From positions 930,001-994,000 of the forward strand of contig OZ014423.1 of assembly GCA_963965975.1 (NCBI GenBank): a DNA stretch of 64,000 nt, given 5' to 3'. The notes beneath the pieces are model-generated. The model was given only the letters and a program-made list of their open reading frames with translations. It did no database searches and was not told the origin of the DNA. The stretch is from Xestospongia bergquistia (lineage: Eukaryota; Porifera; Demospongiae; Haplosclerida; Petrosiidae). A program made the translations under genes and the position numbers. Below are positions 1 to 11,392 of this stretch, piece after piece. The stretch's first letter is position 1. The number at the start of each line of letters is the position of its first letter.

Positions 1-671
1 ATGTTTTCTTTACATTGATAGTTAAACATGTTTGGGTTATATTAGCCCTATTCATAGTTAACATAACAGTGTAGCTACTTCCTAACCAATTGAGCTTGTA
101 ATATAGGAAACAATAACTTATATTGAGAGTCATGGTTGCTTGCTTTTGTTTTTTTTTCACAAGGGAAGGTGTTGGTGTTGGAAATAAGAGTATTAGAAAG
201 ATTGCCTGTTTTGACAGTGCTAAAGATCCCTCCATTTTCAAAGGAAATGTAAGTTATAGCATATTCTCCATGAACTTTTTCACATTGCTAACACTATATG
301 ATATCCTTTGTATTGTCTTAATTGCTAATGTGTTAACAGTATATCCCTAAGGGTTAATAGTGGGGGTACACGACTATCATGCTGTTACAGCATCTCATTT
401 TTCTCCTCTAACATTGCAAAATCTATTTCAATGATACTATCTATCTAGTACATTAAAAGAAGGAAATGTTTGATGTTATTCACAAATGTTGTCTATAGGT
501 TTCTAAACCTTGTTTTGTAAACAGATTGATGTTGCACACAACATGACTGACAGATGTGTATAATATATCACTATGATTCTAAGACCAGCTTATCTTTGTG
601 AGACATAAATTATATGCTGGCACATATTGTTATGATATCACCTTATGAGTTAAGCAGGTGTATCTGTGTAT

Positions 672-835
672 CAAATATCAAACATTGCCATCCTAGTAGG
701 ATATAGAGCAGTACCTGCCATCCTAGTAGAATATAGAGCAGTGCCTGCCATCCTAGTAGGATATAGAGCAATGCCTGCCATCCTAGTAGGATATAGAGCA
801 GCTGCCATCCTAGTAGGATATAGAACAGTACCAGT
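672..835. repeat. Minisatellite, about 28-bp unit, five copies
   Basis: The unit tgccatcctagtaggata tagagcag recurs about five times with few changes, the last copies slightly shorter. Because no unit contains stops in some frames, both strands read open through it (AILVGYRAVP on +, LLYILLGWQA on -). This is a property of the repeat and not evidence of a protein. It lies in the intron between the linker exon and the GPDF exon of MVP relic A. Confidence 0.85.
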
Positions 836-1175
836 TTGTCTTGTCTCAACTAAAGCTTGGTTCCCATTTGATTGTATGTGCTGTTACACAACAACTAAGT
901 GGAAACCCTAGTAAAGAGGTGCCAATAACACACCTCATCAATTAAGCAATGTATGGTTTACATAAGTGGTTTAATCTTAGTTGGTTGTAGGGAAGTACAC
1001 CACAACTGTTAAAGCCACTTGTGTAAGCCAAATGTGGATGATAACTTTTACTCAATTTATAATAGTCAAAATTACAAAAACACACAATGCCTAAACTTGA
1101 CGGATTTTAGTATTCTTCTCAGTAGTACAATGTAGTCAAGTAAATATTTGTCATATAAGATACTATTGGTAATAA

Positions 1176-1218
1176 TATTCCTTGTACACATATAGTAGAT
1201 ATATGTGTACAAGGAATA
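1176..1218. repeat. Perfect inverted repeat, 19-bp arms, 5-nt loop
   Basis: Left arm 1176-1194 and right arm 1200-1218 are exact reverse complements around the loop gtaga; the core is CCTTGTACACATATA. The transcript of either strand would form a short hairpin. No function is evident. It lies in an intron-equivalent stretch of MVP relic A. Confidence 0.85.
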
Positions 1219-1724
1219 ACTGTATTGAGAAAACAGCTAGAGTGGTTGGTATTTGGACTAGACCTAGTTGTATTAGTACCTCTTGAAAACTTAATGTCCT
1301 TAGTCTTAGTGATAAGTTAGTAGCATCATGATAAGATCATCTCTCTCATGTATTACTGTTGCAGTTAGAAACCAAGAGAGAAAATGCCTTGAAAACATTA
1401 TGTATGTTCTTAGGACCTGATTTTATAACAAGGTACATTACAATAAGTATCTCACAGTTTGTATTAATAGTGTTTACAATTTAAGAAATATTGATTATTA
1501 TTAAATAATACACATCATGAGTAAGTTTTTTAATACAGGTATAAAGTTAAGCGACAAACAAATAATTGGTTACATAACAATAGAAACAGCATAATAACTA
1601 GCAATAACAATGTTAATTAAGTGGGAGATGGCAATAAAGGTTCACAATGAAGAATCATCATAACAACCAGTGTATACAACATTATATATATACTAAATGC
1701 TATGGTACTTGATAACACAACATC

Positions 1725-2204
1725 TCAGTCATTAGCTGGTGGACGGTATTCTTTACCTCCTATGACAGCTACTGCTTTCCCTGCATTCGTCGAACATTGG
1801 ACAGATTCCTGGACAGGTACATCCTCTGGCATCTGCTCTGCACAAACTAGGAGATACAAGCCAATATAACACAAGGGAATAGAGGAAAGGAGATGTGAAT
1901 GCACAAGATGGTTGTTTTGGCATGGTATAAGATGGATCAAGTGGTCGTTGGGTTGTTGATGACCTACAACGACTAGCTGATTATAGGCAAACATACCGTA
2001 TTGATCTAAAGATTCTTCAACTGGAGCGCTCATATTTGCAGGTCGAGGTTGCAACAATCGCAACACTGCTCTAATTAAAAAAGCAAAACAGACCAATATA
2101 ATAGCGACTAGCCCCACAACTGCTGCAGCATCCGAGTTTGTAGTACTAGTGAGAATTGTACGAGACAAATTTGTAGTGTTCAAACTAATACTGCACTTTT
2201 CCAT
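1725..2204 (-). CDS. Small two-pass membrane protein, family member 1
   Basis: I do not recognise this family; six paralogues lie in the window. The ORF has 159 codons from the ATG at 2204; an open stretch continues to 2246 but has no earlier ATG. It has a hydrophobic segment near residues 26-48 (VGLVAIILVCFAFLIRAVL), a spacer with PVEESLDQ, a second hydrophobic segment (PLCYIGLYLLVC), then the family tail with VQ.SVQC, VAVIGGKEY and PP. Its N-terminus is about 25 residues longer than the others, so it may start after an unseen splice. A GTAAG donor-like site near 2268 hints at a 5'UTR intron. It lies antisense between the GPDF and SKIRG exons of MVP relic A. Confidence 0.6.
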   Translation of the reverse strand: MEKCSISLNTTNLSRTILTSTTNSDAAAVVGLVAIILVCFAFLIRAVLRLLQPRPANMSAPVEESLDQYGMFAYNQLVVVGHQQPNDHLIHLIPCQNNHLVHSHLLSSIPLCYIGLYLLVCAEQMPEDVPVQESVQCSTNAGKAVAVIGGKEYRPPAND

Positions 2205-2477
2205 TGATTTGTAACTAATAATTCTGATTTCTTTTAACTTAACCAAGTGTGTCGATTTTGCACCAATGCTTACATGGAGAAAACGATGAAGTTATAATTA
2301 GCAGTGTGACAACGTACACAGATACCTTGAACAGCGAGAAGTAGACGAAGCTTCTTTGATAAGTTGCTCGCTGAACTTTTTCGTTCAAACCACAGCAGTA
2401 ATCAAGGGTCCCCAGACTCTCGTTAAATAGCAACGACGCAGTCAGAAATGAAAACCTCCCTTCCAGTAAGCGGTCAC

Positions 2478-2502
2478 CTATTTATGTCATGGGGCTCACG
2501 TG
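2478..2502 (-). promoter_or_regulatory. TATA-like box and CACGTG E-box upstream of member 1
   Basis: Read on the minus strand, CACGTG (2497-2502) is followed 10 bp later by ATAAATAGG (2478-2486), upstream of the gene starting at 2204. Member 3 has the same arrangement (CACGTG then TATAAAAA at 17056-17087), which supports a core promoter. No transcript data are available to confirm it. Confidence 0.35.
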
Positions 2503-4026
2503 TAGCAAATCAGTGTACGCCCACGCTATGGCTACTTTATTTGTTATTTCATATCCACTTACTTGTAATGTTATAATTCAAACATGGTATTTTATTTCTG
2601 TTCCTCTTCTATAGATAGCAAGATTAGAGGCAAAGTTGCCTCCATTCCATTTGAACAGTTTCATAAACATTCTGCTGGTATTATTACAGCTGCTGTATTT
2701 GGTAATGATGCTAATGGAACAGTTTGTGCAGGTATGATTACTACAATACTATTAATGACTACTCTCTGATGTAACATATTATATTCTTTGCATTGTAGCA
2801 GCTGAGTTATGCTGCTTTTGTGATAGACTATTTGTGACTACAGTCAAATGCTCACAGGTTTGATTACTATAATACTATTACTGTTGAATGATGATAGTTG
2901 TATCATATAACATAACTGATGTGTTTTTAAGATGTCTTATTGTTGTTTTAAAAAAATATTGTCTTGTTCTCTTCATGTAGGCTCAAACTAGAGGTTGATT
3001 ATTGAAGGTCAAAGTGCTATTGAATGTAACTTAATTAAAAAGTGAAGTATTATTAATTGTGTTACTATAGTTTGAGAGAATTAATTAATTCTTTGATATA
3101 GTGTAATGTTTGTTTGTTGTTAAATCAATGTTATTAACATTGACACAAACAAACAACACTGTTAATTCTGAAACATTAAACCATTTATCTTTGTTTTATA
3201 ATATTTCTGGAATGTGCAACAATGATAACAGTTAGCTCACCTTTGCTGTTCCTCTGTTCATTTTTAATGAAAAGTAATGGGACAACTTCCAACAGAATTC
3301 TTCATATCTTGTTAAAAATTGACTTGACCTAGCAATTACTTGTATTTGTATTTGATCATGTTTGTTATTATTTATCATATTATGTGTAAAGTCTATATAA
3401 GGACATGTTGTGGCTTCATAATAAGGAATTTGTGTGAAGCTTGTGAAGAGCCTTCTGAGTTAAGTCCCTGTAACATAGGATCATCATATTTGGCCAATAG
3501 TTAATAATGCTTTGATACACACACAGGTCATACATCAGTAGACGTTGTTAATTAGTTAACAATCAAAACACTTGATATTATTTAAATAATTATTATTAAT
3601 AGTACTTAATTTTTGCTTTACTTAGTGACTGAACCAAAACCTGAAGCCACAAGAATTGAAGTGGAACCCTAACTATAGAAATTCAGTCAAAAATATTACA
3701 TTCCTGGGATTCTGGTATAGTAGGTGAGATGACTACACACACACGTATGAAGGAGGTTGACTGCACTGGACTTGTGAGAATATCTTTTAAAGCTAACTGG
3801 AGAAAAAAGTTCTGTTTATTTATTAGATGCAAGAAGCTGAAGAAACAATTTTAAGGGAACAAAATGAATTAGAAATCAACAAAGCTAAAGAACTTAGTAA
3901 TATTGAGGTGATATATAATAATAAAATAGATGTACTTATTATTATTATTACATATAGGTATCCAAGTCTAGTGTAATGGTACGCTCTATGGGACAGGATG
4001 TTATATCTCGTATTGCAAGAGCATGA

Positions 4027-5330
4027 AATGGTATGAATTACACAGATATCTAACAATACTTATCACTTGTTATTGAGACACTAAAGGAATTATTATACCT
4101 GGAATATAAAGGATAAAAATAATAACACCAGATACTGTTGCTACAATTCTTTTGTGAAAAATAGATATTTATTTGAATATGAAAATAATTTAATATCATT
4201 CATTTCCACTGTTACTGTTTTCATTGCTTATATGTTGGTACAATTCCTTTAAGATATATTCTCTTGTACAACAAGCATTTGTTTGTTTAACTACCCTTAA
4301 CAGCAGCTGGTTCTAACCACATAATAATCATTATTATTTCTACCACTTTACTTAATCACAACCACCTTAAGTTACATTAATAACTTTGTATTCTCTGCCA
4401 TAACAAAGGATGTGCTTCAAAGTCAGACAAAGATCTTAAATATGTACGTTCTGTTCTATAATAAAGTGTTAGATAAAAACATCAGTAAGTCATATGTTCC
4501 TCCTATCATATTTAATACACTAAAAAGAGGAAATCATTATTAGCCATTAGTTATATTAACTGATAATTCTACCTGTGTTCAGTGTGATCTTGTTATATAA
4601 ACAAACTAATGTATAGTTTTGTACCAGATGTGCTATGCAAATTGCCACACCTAATTGTGTGAGATAGGATTATTGGTCAAACCACAACTTGTTGCTATGG
4701 GCAACGCACTAGAATACATGTTTAGTATGCAAGATAATATACTGATTTATCTGTAATGGATGGATCACCACTCACTTGTGTAGCTAAAAGTCCTTGTGGT
4801 CTGAGAGTCATACCACTCAATATAACTGGGAGGGATTACATGTGTCATAATATACTGATTTATCTGTCATTTTGGATCACCATACACTTGTGAAGTTAGA
4901 AATAAATACAACAAAAATGCTCACTAACCACATAATGATTTCATAATTATTACAACTCACATGTAGACTTTTGCCCTGTGTACAAAGTAGCTAAAAGTTA
5001 TGATAACTTCATATATCAAACTCCCATGATATTTGGTTAGTGAAAAGTGTGTTTGTCTTACAAATACCATTATGCATAAGCAGCGTAACTGAATTATAGT
5101 CACCATCTCTAGCACCTGTTGGTCTTGTTTATTACAGGTGGATTACCTAATATTAAAATGATCAATAATACATATTTGTATGTAATACTAACTTGTTTAT
5201 AAGATAGTAACAGTGAAAGGAAATGGAAGTTAAGTCCACATATTGTAATACTTTGTATTTGAGATGTCATCACAATATATTTACTTTCTGACTTGTTTAT
5301 AATATATAATAAGTTATATTAAACAAACAG
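4027..5330 (+). repeat. Segmental repeat block, TRAF 3'-end relic included
   Basis: This stretch has no intact gene. Its text recurs almost in full at about 33790-34840. The part at 4668-4915 also recurs at 10478-10742, and the part at about 5100-5295 at 10920-11105 and 12510-12700. The last piece (tagcacctgttggtcttg) is continuous with the final codons of the TRAF-like gene at 12.0-12.5 kb, so it is a copy of that gene's 3' end and flank. These blocks interrupt the MVP relics and show repeated segmental duplication. Confidence 0.7.
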
Positions 5331-6667
5331 ATCCCAGATTTGTGGTTTATATATAAGATACTATGACTACTTCCTCCTTAGTGAAACCATAGAAGGACTG
5401 AGCTATGAATATTGTTATATTGTTATTGATGTTAATCACTTGTGTCTGCTCTATTGCATCAAATCATGATATTAAACTAGAACTCACTATAATTAAATTA
5501 TCTATCACTCTGTTAGACACATTGTATCATGGCACTATAGTTTACACACCATGTGTACACTATGTGTATGTGTACATGTGCTGTGTATACTCCATAATTG
5601 AACTTATTATTATTGTTTTCATAGGGAAGCTGGTAAAGACGGACATTAAAATATCAGAAAGATTGATGGAAATAAAGATGCCTCTATTTTTTAAGAAAAT
5701 GTAAGGATTATGTGAATATTTGATATTATAGTGTTGCTATGAAGATGAATAGCAAAGACATGATGTATTTTTAGGGCCTATCAACTGTCATTATGTTTTG
5801 CCCACATTCCAATCCATAGGCCCAAACAGCGTGCTAGTAGACTGGTCATTCTTACCACAATACTGCAGTTAGAGACTTCATGTTTATTTAATATAACCTT
5901 ATTAGCTAAAACCAGGACAAAGGAATAGTTTCTTCTTCATTTATAATAATAATATGTTATGAGAATTAACACCTGTGGTTTATAACAATTTAGTTCGTAC
6001 ATAAATTCACTCATGCCCCATTCACTCTGCATTCTTGGCAATAATGTTTATGTAAACAAACTTGTACACATGTTAACATGGTTACAGGCCCTATGAGATT
6101 GTTTCTCATTTAAGTTGATATGAGATTATTGAAATGGTATCATTTTTCTCTACATTATAGGCTTGAGGAGACAAGCTAATATGGTTTCTTATCATTGTCC
6201 TGGCTGGTTTCTTATCATTACCCTAGTTGTTCAGGTACAATATAATAATATATAAAGTACTACAAATGTTGTCGGGAAAATCTCATGTGTTACATGGATC
6301 ATGTTTTAACTACATCTAACATGTTGGTTTACTTGTGACTCTAGTAGCCTCGAGGTTCTGTTAATAACCTAATAGCTTTATGAAATATGAAGTGAGTAAA
6401 TTATTAACACATAAAAGATCATTTCTCATGTATACTCCAGCTGGGAAATCCCAAAAAGAGAATGTCTTGAAGATGTTTTTATAAAAGATACATTACTGTA
6501 AGTTGATATTAACAAAATAAATGTGATTAACAACTGCTATTATAATAAAGTGATAAATATAATTTAAGAGAGTTGTTCTCTATCATTATACAAAATCATA
6601 TATATTATGGTTGGGAAACAAACAAGGAGACATCATACACAGATTAAGTACTGACTTATTTACCCAG

Positions 6668-7036
6668 TTAGTCACTAGGTGGAGGATAGTTTTTCCCTCT
6701 CATGACAGTCACTCCATTCCCAGAGCCAGAGCACTGAATTGGTTCCACTTCCTCTGACATGTAATCATCAGAAATTACAATGTACAAGACAAAATATATC
6801 GAGAGAATGGAGAGAAACAGGAGATAAGGAAAGACGTAGAAGTTTGTTCCGGTAGCAACCATGAGGATGTTTTGTCGTTGACTTGTCTGTACAACTAGAT
6901 CGCTACAATGACAATCAGCAAACGACTCTAGAACAGGAGCTCTCATATTATGATCACGACGTTGCAACAGAGCTCGGACTATAACTGCTACATAAATCGC
7001 TACAATTCCAAATAATACGGCAACTAGACACTCCAT
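6668..7036 (-). CDS. Small two-pass membrane protein, family member 2
   Basis: 122 codons, single exon, ATG at 7036. Function unknown. Residues 3-24 form a hydrophobic anchor (LVAVLFGIVAIYVAVIV) ending in RALLQRR, a likely positive-inside flank. The spacer carries APVLESFADCHCSDLVV. A second hydrophobic segment spans about 67-88 (YLLFLSILSIYFVLYIVI). An acidic stretch then leads to the tail EPIQCSGSGNGVTVMRGKNY followed by PPPSD. It is close to member 4 in protein and flanking DNA, so they are recent duplicates. No signal peptide is distinct from the first segment. Expression is not shown, but the intact ORF amid decayed exons suggests selection. Confidence 0.72.
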   Translation of the reverse strand: MECLVAVLFGIVAIYVAVIVRALLQRRDHNMRAPVLESFADCHCSDLVVQTSQRQNILMVATGTNFYVFPYLLFLSILSIYFVLYIVISDDYMSEEVEPIQCSGSGNGVTVMRGKNYPPPSD

Positions 7037-7070
7037 CTCAGTAATATTACTGCAAGATTGTCTGTGTAGT

Positions 7071-7104
7071 CTATATTATATACCTCTTGTCCTTGCTATT
7101 GGTC
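7071..7104 (-). promoter_or_regulatory. CCAAT box and TATA box of member 2
   Basis: On the minus strand GACCAATAG (CCAAT at 7098-7102) is followed by GGTATATAATATAG (7071-7084), about 35-50 bp upstream of the ATG at 7036. The same pair in the same order precedes member 4 (27642-27682). Conservation between the two supports a promoter, although the duplication is recent. Confidence 0.55.
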
Positions 7105-7765
7105 ACTTCACTGCAACCCCGCGACTTTGAAAGTCAACGTCCACTAAAACGACTCGGATGTTTGAACCGTCTTTCTGCCCACACGTTTTTAATTAATTAA
7201 ACTCGGTATTGAATTTAAATTTTTGTTTTAGGTGAAGTCCCTGTTTGTCTAACAATTGCTGTTTATAAACAATGAGTTTATAGTAAGTAACAACCATGTA
7301 GAATATCTCATAAGAATATCATTATGTTATTTGTGCTGAGAACCAAAGGGTCATGAGACTCTCATCACTCTTTGATTCTCAAATCATGAGACTATGCCAT
7401 GTAGTGTCCCTGACTTCATTATACATTGTACTATTCTCTTATGCAGAATGCTGATCTTGATACCTAAGCCACATAAATTAAAAGTATGTACCAGACTACC
7501 AGCTGCCTGACTTTATAATAAAAGGGACACACATCTTCATATTATAAGTTATGAAAATAATGGAATTTTCTATTCTATTTCATATCCACTAATTTGTATG
7601 ATTTTTTATTTCTGTTTCTCTTCTATAGCTAGCAAGATTAGAGGGATAGTTACCTCCATTCCATTTGAACAGTTTCACAAACATTTACCAATTACAGCTG
7701 CTGTATTTGGGAAGGATACTGATGATATGACATGTACTGAAGTAGTGTTCCCAACAAATTATCAT

Positions 7766-10700
7766 GTAAGTTTTTACTAGCTATGATAAATTTTATATAC
7801 ATATCTAGCTCACTCTAACCTCATGACAGAATATGATATGTAATAAATGCAGAGTATCATTATATCTTCTACTCAAGTGAATAACATATACAGTGTGTAT
7901 CATTTGTTTTTGTTTGTTTGTTCGTTTGTTTTTTGGGGGAGGTGAATATATAATCTCTCTTTCTCTCTCTCTTTCCCCAAGAGGATAGATTTAGTGTGAT
8001 GTTTGTGTGTGTTTTGTTAAACCAATGTTATCATCACTGATACATGAAAACATACTGTTAGTTCTGGAATATTAAACCTTGTTTTTGGAATGTGTCTGTT
8101 GTGTGGATTATAGATATCATAGCACCACTGTTTAGACTAGAGCCAACAACAATTGTCACCTGATCATTAGTCACTTTGAGAATCTCTTACACAACTTCCT
8201 CTTCCATCTGAAAATATCATCATAACTTAGAGAATACACATTATAAGTAGTTGGACATATTTGTGTAATACAACACATCTTGTTACATTGATGATATACC
8301 TGGTATGTGATTACAAATTGACCTTCCTATAAATAGTTTAATAACAGTTCTGTTTGTGTGCACATAACAACCTATTGTAGAATATTAAAGGTGACCTGTA
8401 GTTGCTATGGTTACTTTGTGCATTATATTGAATACAAAGTAAACTAGTCCAAGTAATATTATTACAGGAAATAAACTGTATCTATATAAACCTCCTATAA
8501 CACCTTTTTAACTTTGAGTATTACCAGTTGACTTTCCATAACACTTTTCTTAAGAACTACTACTAAATAAGGCAATGAGTATGTGTTGTTATGTACTAGT
8601 TATTATTATAGTGAAATCTCAAACAAAACACTATAATACTGTTTCTAACAACAGCTCACTAATATATCATATAATATCTTTTATGGATCTAACCCAGTAT
8701 CAATATTACAAAATGGTAATTACTACAATTTTAGTATACAAGCACCTCTACATTCCTAACTTCCTCTTACATTCCTATAAAACCGTGATATACTCTTTAA
8801 TGACAGCTGTCTAATAATACTATATATTATTTGATTTGAAATTAATAGTACTACTATTTTATGGTTTAGTGTAACCCAGTGTCTCACTGTCTTAGTACAT
8901 AACTTTTATGATATCTTTCATACACTCATGAACTAAGTTTATTTTAACCAGCTGTTTGTTTACAAATTGTAGAGTGAGTGAAAAATGGGGATATATGAAC
9001 ATTCATAGAGGAGTAAATTCATAGAGATGAGCATATGAGAGACATTCAATAGAAATATATACATTAATGATGTAGAATAGTTTTACAAGAATTGTTATCA
9101 TATACTTTACTTACCCACAAAGATTGGCAATTTCTGGATGTAACCATTATTGGGATTACATTATCACATTGGTCCCAATTTCCTTGAAGCTAAACATTTC
9201 TAAATCCTAAACATAGTAACATATGATCTGTGATTGTGTGTTAATATTTATAGTAATTGTGTGGTTATATCAAAAGGATACCCAGAGTTCAATTTGATAT
9301 GCCTATCAAAACAAATTTGTGTTAGGACAGCATTGTAATAAATAGAAAGGATATTGGAATTGTTTTTTGAAGTCACATAAGTCTGGATCAGTAAGTATTA
9401 AAACAAAAACATACAGAGGATCATTACTCTTTGACTCATTTACTTTCAATATCACATTAATTTATACCTTGATTCATTGTTGTTATGATGGAACTGTTGG
9501 AATGTAAAACTATAAATAATTCAATGTCAAGTGTAGCATTATTTTTAGGATATAATTTGTAACATGAATAAATAAATAAATAAATCAGTATCTTTGTCTT
9601 TATTTTATAATAGGAATCAAAAGAAGCTATAAAGATGGCAGGTTAAACAAAGGTATTATTGAATGTAAGTCAATTCTAAAGTGAACTATTTTTGATTTAG
9701 TGTAATGTTTGTGTGTGTGTGTTAAACCAATGTTATGATTAACAAAAAACAAATGACACTGGTAGTTCTGAAACATTAAACATTTATTTTCAATATTTCT
9801 GGAATGTGTCTGTGACTAAAGTACACATTGTTTAGACTAGTTAATATTATTTGGTCATCTTGAAAAGTGGCTGTTTTGAAATTTGAAAACATGATACCTT
9901 GAGGTTGTTTTTGGTTATTACAATTACCCACTATAATTGCTCTAAGGTGGATGTGACATGTTAATTAATTGTTCTTTTAGAATGTTAATAGTCAATAACA
10001 ACTCATTCCAGCAAATAAATTTGATTATAGTAGCAATAATTATAACTTAATATACATGTTGTAGATTGAAGTGAGAAATCTGGTAAACATATGTCAAGTA
10101 GTTATCTCTTATTTAAGACTTCATTTAACAGGTATCTATCACTTGGATTATCTAGGCATTAGGCAATGTTTAGATCTTTCTTACTACCCTCTATCTCACA
10201 TTTTATGATATCATATTCTGATTATAGAGTTAGTGGTTGTAGGAGGTTACCTTGATAACATGTATAGCGGTCTATGTAGTGATAACAGACTATATATTAG
10301 TACAGTGCCTAGTCTGAAACATAATATATAACATATATATACATATATATGTTAATATATAACATAATATATACATATATTATGTTATATATATATAACA
10401 TAATATATAATATATAGAGTATATATTAGTATAGCGGTCTATGTAGTGATAACAGACTATATATTAGTGCAGTGCCTATTGGATTATTGGTCAAACCACA
10501 ACTTGTTGCTATGGGCAATGCACTAGAAGACATGTTTAGCATGCAAGATGATATACTGATTTATCTGTAATGGATGGATCACTACCCACTTGTGTAGCTA
10601 AAAGTCCTTGTGGTCTAAGAGTCATACCACTCAATATAACTGGGAGGGATTACATGTATGTAAGATAATATACTGATTTATCTGTCATTTTGGATCACCA

Positions 10701-11370
10701 CACACTTGTGAAGTTAGAAATAAATACAACAAAAATGCTCACTAACCACATGATTTCATAAAGTATTACAACTCAAATGTAGACTTTTGTACTATCAGCC
10801 AATACCAGTGTACAAAGTTATGATAGCTTCATATATCAAACTCCCATGATATTTGGTTAGTGAAAACTGTGTTTGTCTTATAAATACCATTATACTAAAA
10901 TTACATAACTGAATTATAGTCATCAGCTCTAGCACCTGTTGGTCTTGTTTATTACAGGTGGATTACCTAATATTAAAATGATCATAATTATATGTAATAC
11001 TAACTTGTTTATAAGATAGTGACAGCAAAAGGAAGTGAAGCCCACAACATTGTGTCTTTTTCTATGGATAATCTATTTGGGATATTGTCACAATATATTA
11101 ACTTACTAACTTATTTATAATACAATGATTGATTTATAGATATAATTATTGTAATTTTACCTTTCAAGAAATAGATCTAGTCAGACAGAAATAAGAATAT
11201 TATAACATTCCCAGTTGGAACTATACTAATTTTAAGTATGACACTATCTCTAGGATCTAACATGAGCCGGGACTCAATGTAATATTTATTATCTTTTTTT
11301 ATATACTACAGTACTATGTATGTACCACAATACCAAACCCTAACCTGATATTGTAATTGTTGTTTGTTTA
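7766..11370. other. Intergenic or intronic stretch with repeats, no gene seen
   Basis: No coding exon that I can support, apart from the degraded IEG exon of relic B near 9.6 kb. About 8000-8105 and 9695-9815 carry a recurrent sequence that follows IEG exons elsewhere (also 3100-3225, 26600-26730, 41035-41130). An AT palindrome-rich tract spans 10320-10425. A short direct repeat (tagcggtctatgtagtgataac) occurs at about 10265 and 10433. From 10478 to 11105 it is the segmental block shared with 4668-5295. Confidence 0.5.
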
Positions 11371-11392
11371 AAAGCTAAAACTTGTTCCTTTG

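Larger units (their letters stand above)
164..4026 (+). pseudogene. MVP: Major vault protein (MVP) relic, copy A
   Basis: MVP builds the vault ribonucleoprotein shell. Exon-like pieces with splice borders run in MVP order. 164-248 is a linker exon (GVGNKSIRKI..FDSAKDPSIF, donor GTAAGT). 1365-1432 gives NALKTLCMFLGPDFIT, matching the MVP 'RRALCLLLGPDFFTD' strand. 2615-2731 gives SKIRGKVASIPFEQFHKHSA, matching '[20 protein letters not shown]' of the shoulder. 2981-3025 holds IEGQSAIE (MVP IEGEGSVLQ) after an in-frame stop. 3827-3907 is a 27-residue cap-helix exon (QNELEINKAKELSNIE). 3958-4026 gives VSKSSVMVRSMGQDVISRIA then a stop. The N-terminal repeats and last exon are absent, so it cannot encode a vault subunit as it stands. 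The family call rests on several independent exons; exact borders are by eye. Confidence 0.72.
5622..9665 (+). pseudogene. MVP: Major vault protein relic, copy B
   Basis: Pieces lie in MVP order. 5622-5702 is the linker exon; one frame reads NIRKIDGNKDASIF but has stops. 6162-6234 gives ANMVSYHCPG..TLVVQ, compare MVP 'NKTRVVSYRVPHNAAVQ'. 6446-6497 is a degraded NPKRE..L exon equivalent to 1365-1432. 7390-7430 reads CSVPDFI, compare MVP 'LFSVPDFVGDA'. 7629-7765 gives ASKIRGIVTSIPFEQFHKH then AAVFGKDTDD and a clean GTAAGT donor. About 9612-9665 is a degraded IEG exon. Stops, deletions and missing exons make it a relic. Membrane-protein member 2 lies antisense between 6497 and 7390. Confidence 0.7.

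Noticed and set aside
643-911. Open frames on both strands (LLYILLGWQA / AILVGYRAVP repeats)
   Set aside because: They coincide with a 28-bp minisatellite; openness on both strands is a by-product of the repeat, with no splice or start context.
8575-8814. 79-codon + strand ORF as another small membrane protein
   Set aside because: It lacks the family tail and hydrophobic layout; composition fits chance in AT-rich DNA.
10320-10440. AT palindromic tract as possible origin or CRISPR-like repeat
   Set aside because: It is low-complexity (at/ta) palindrome without regular spacers; such tracts are expected in AT-rich DNA.
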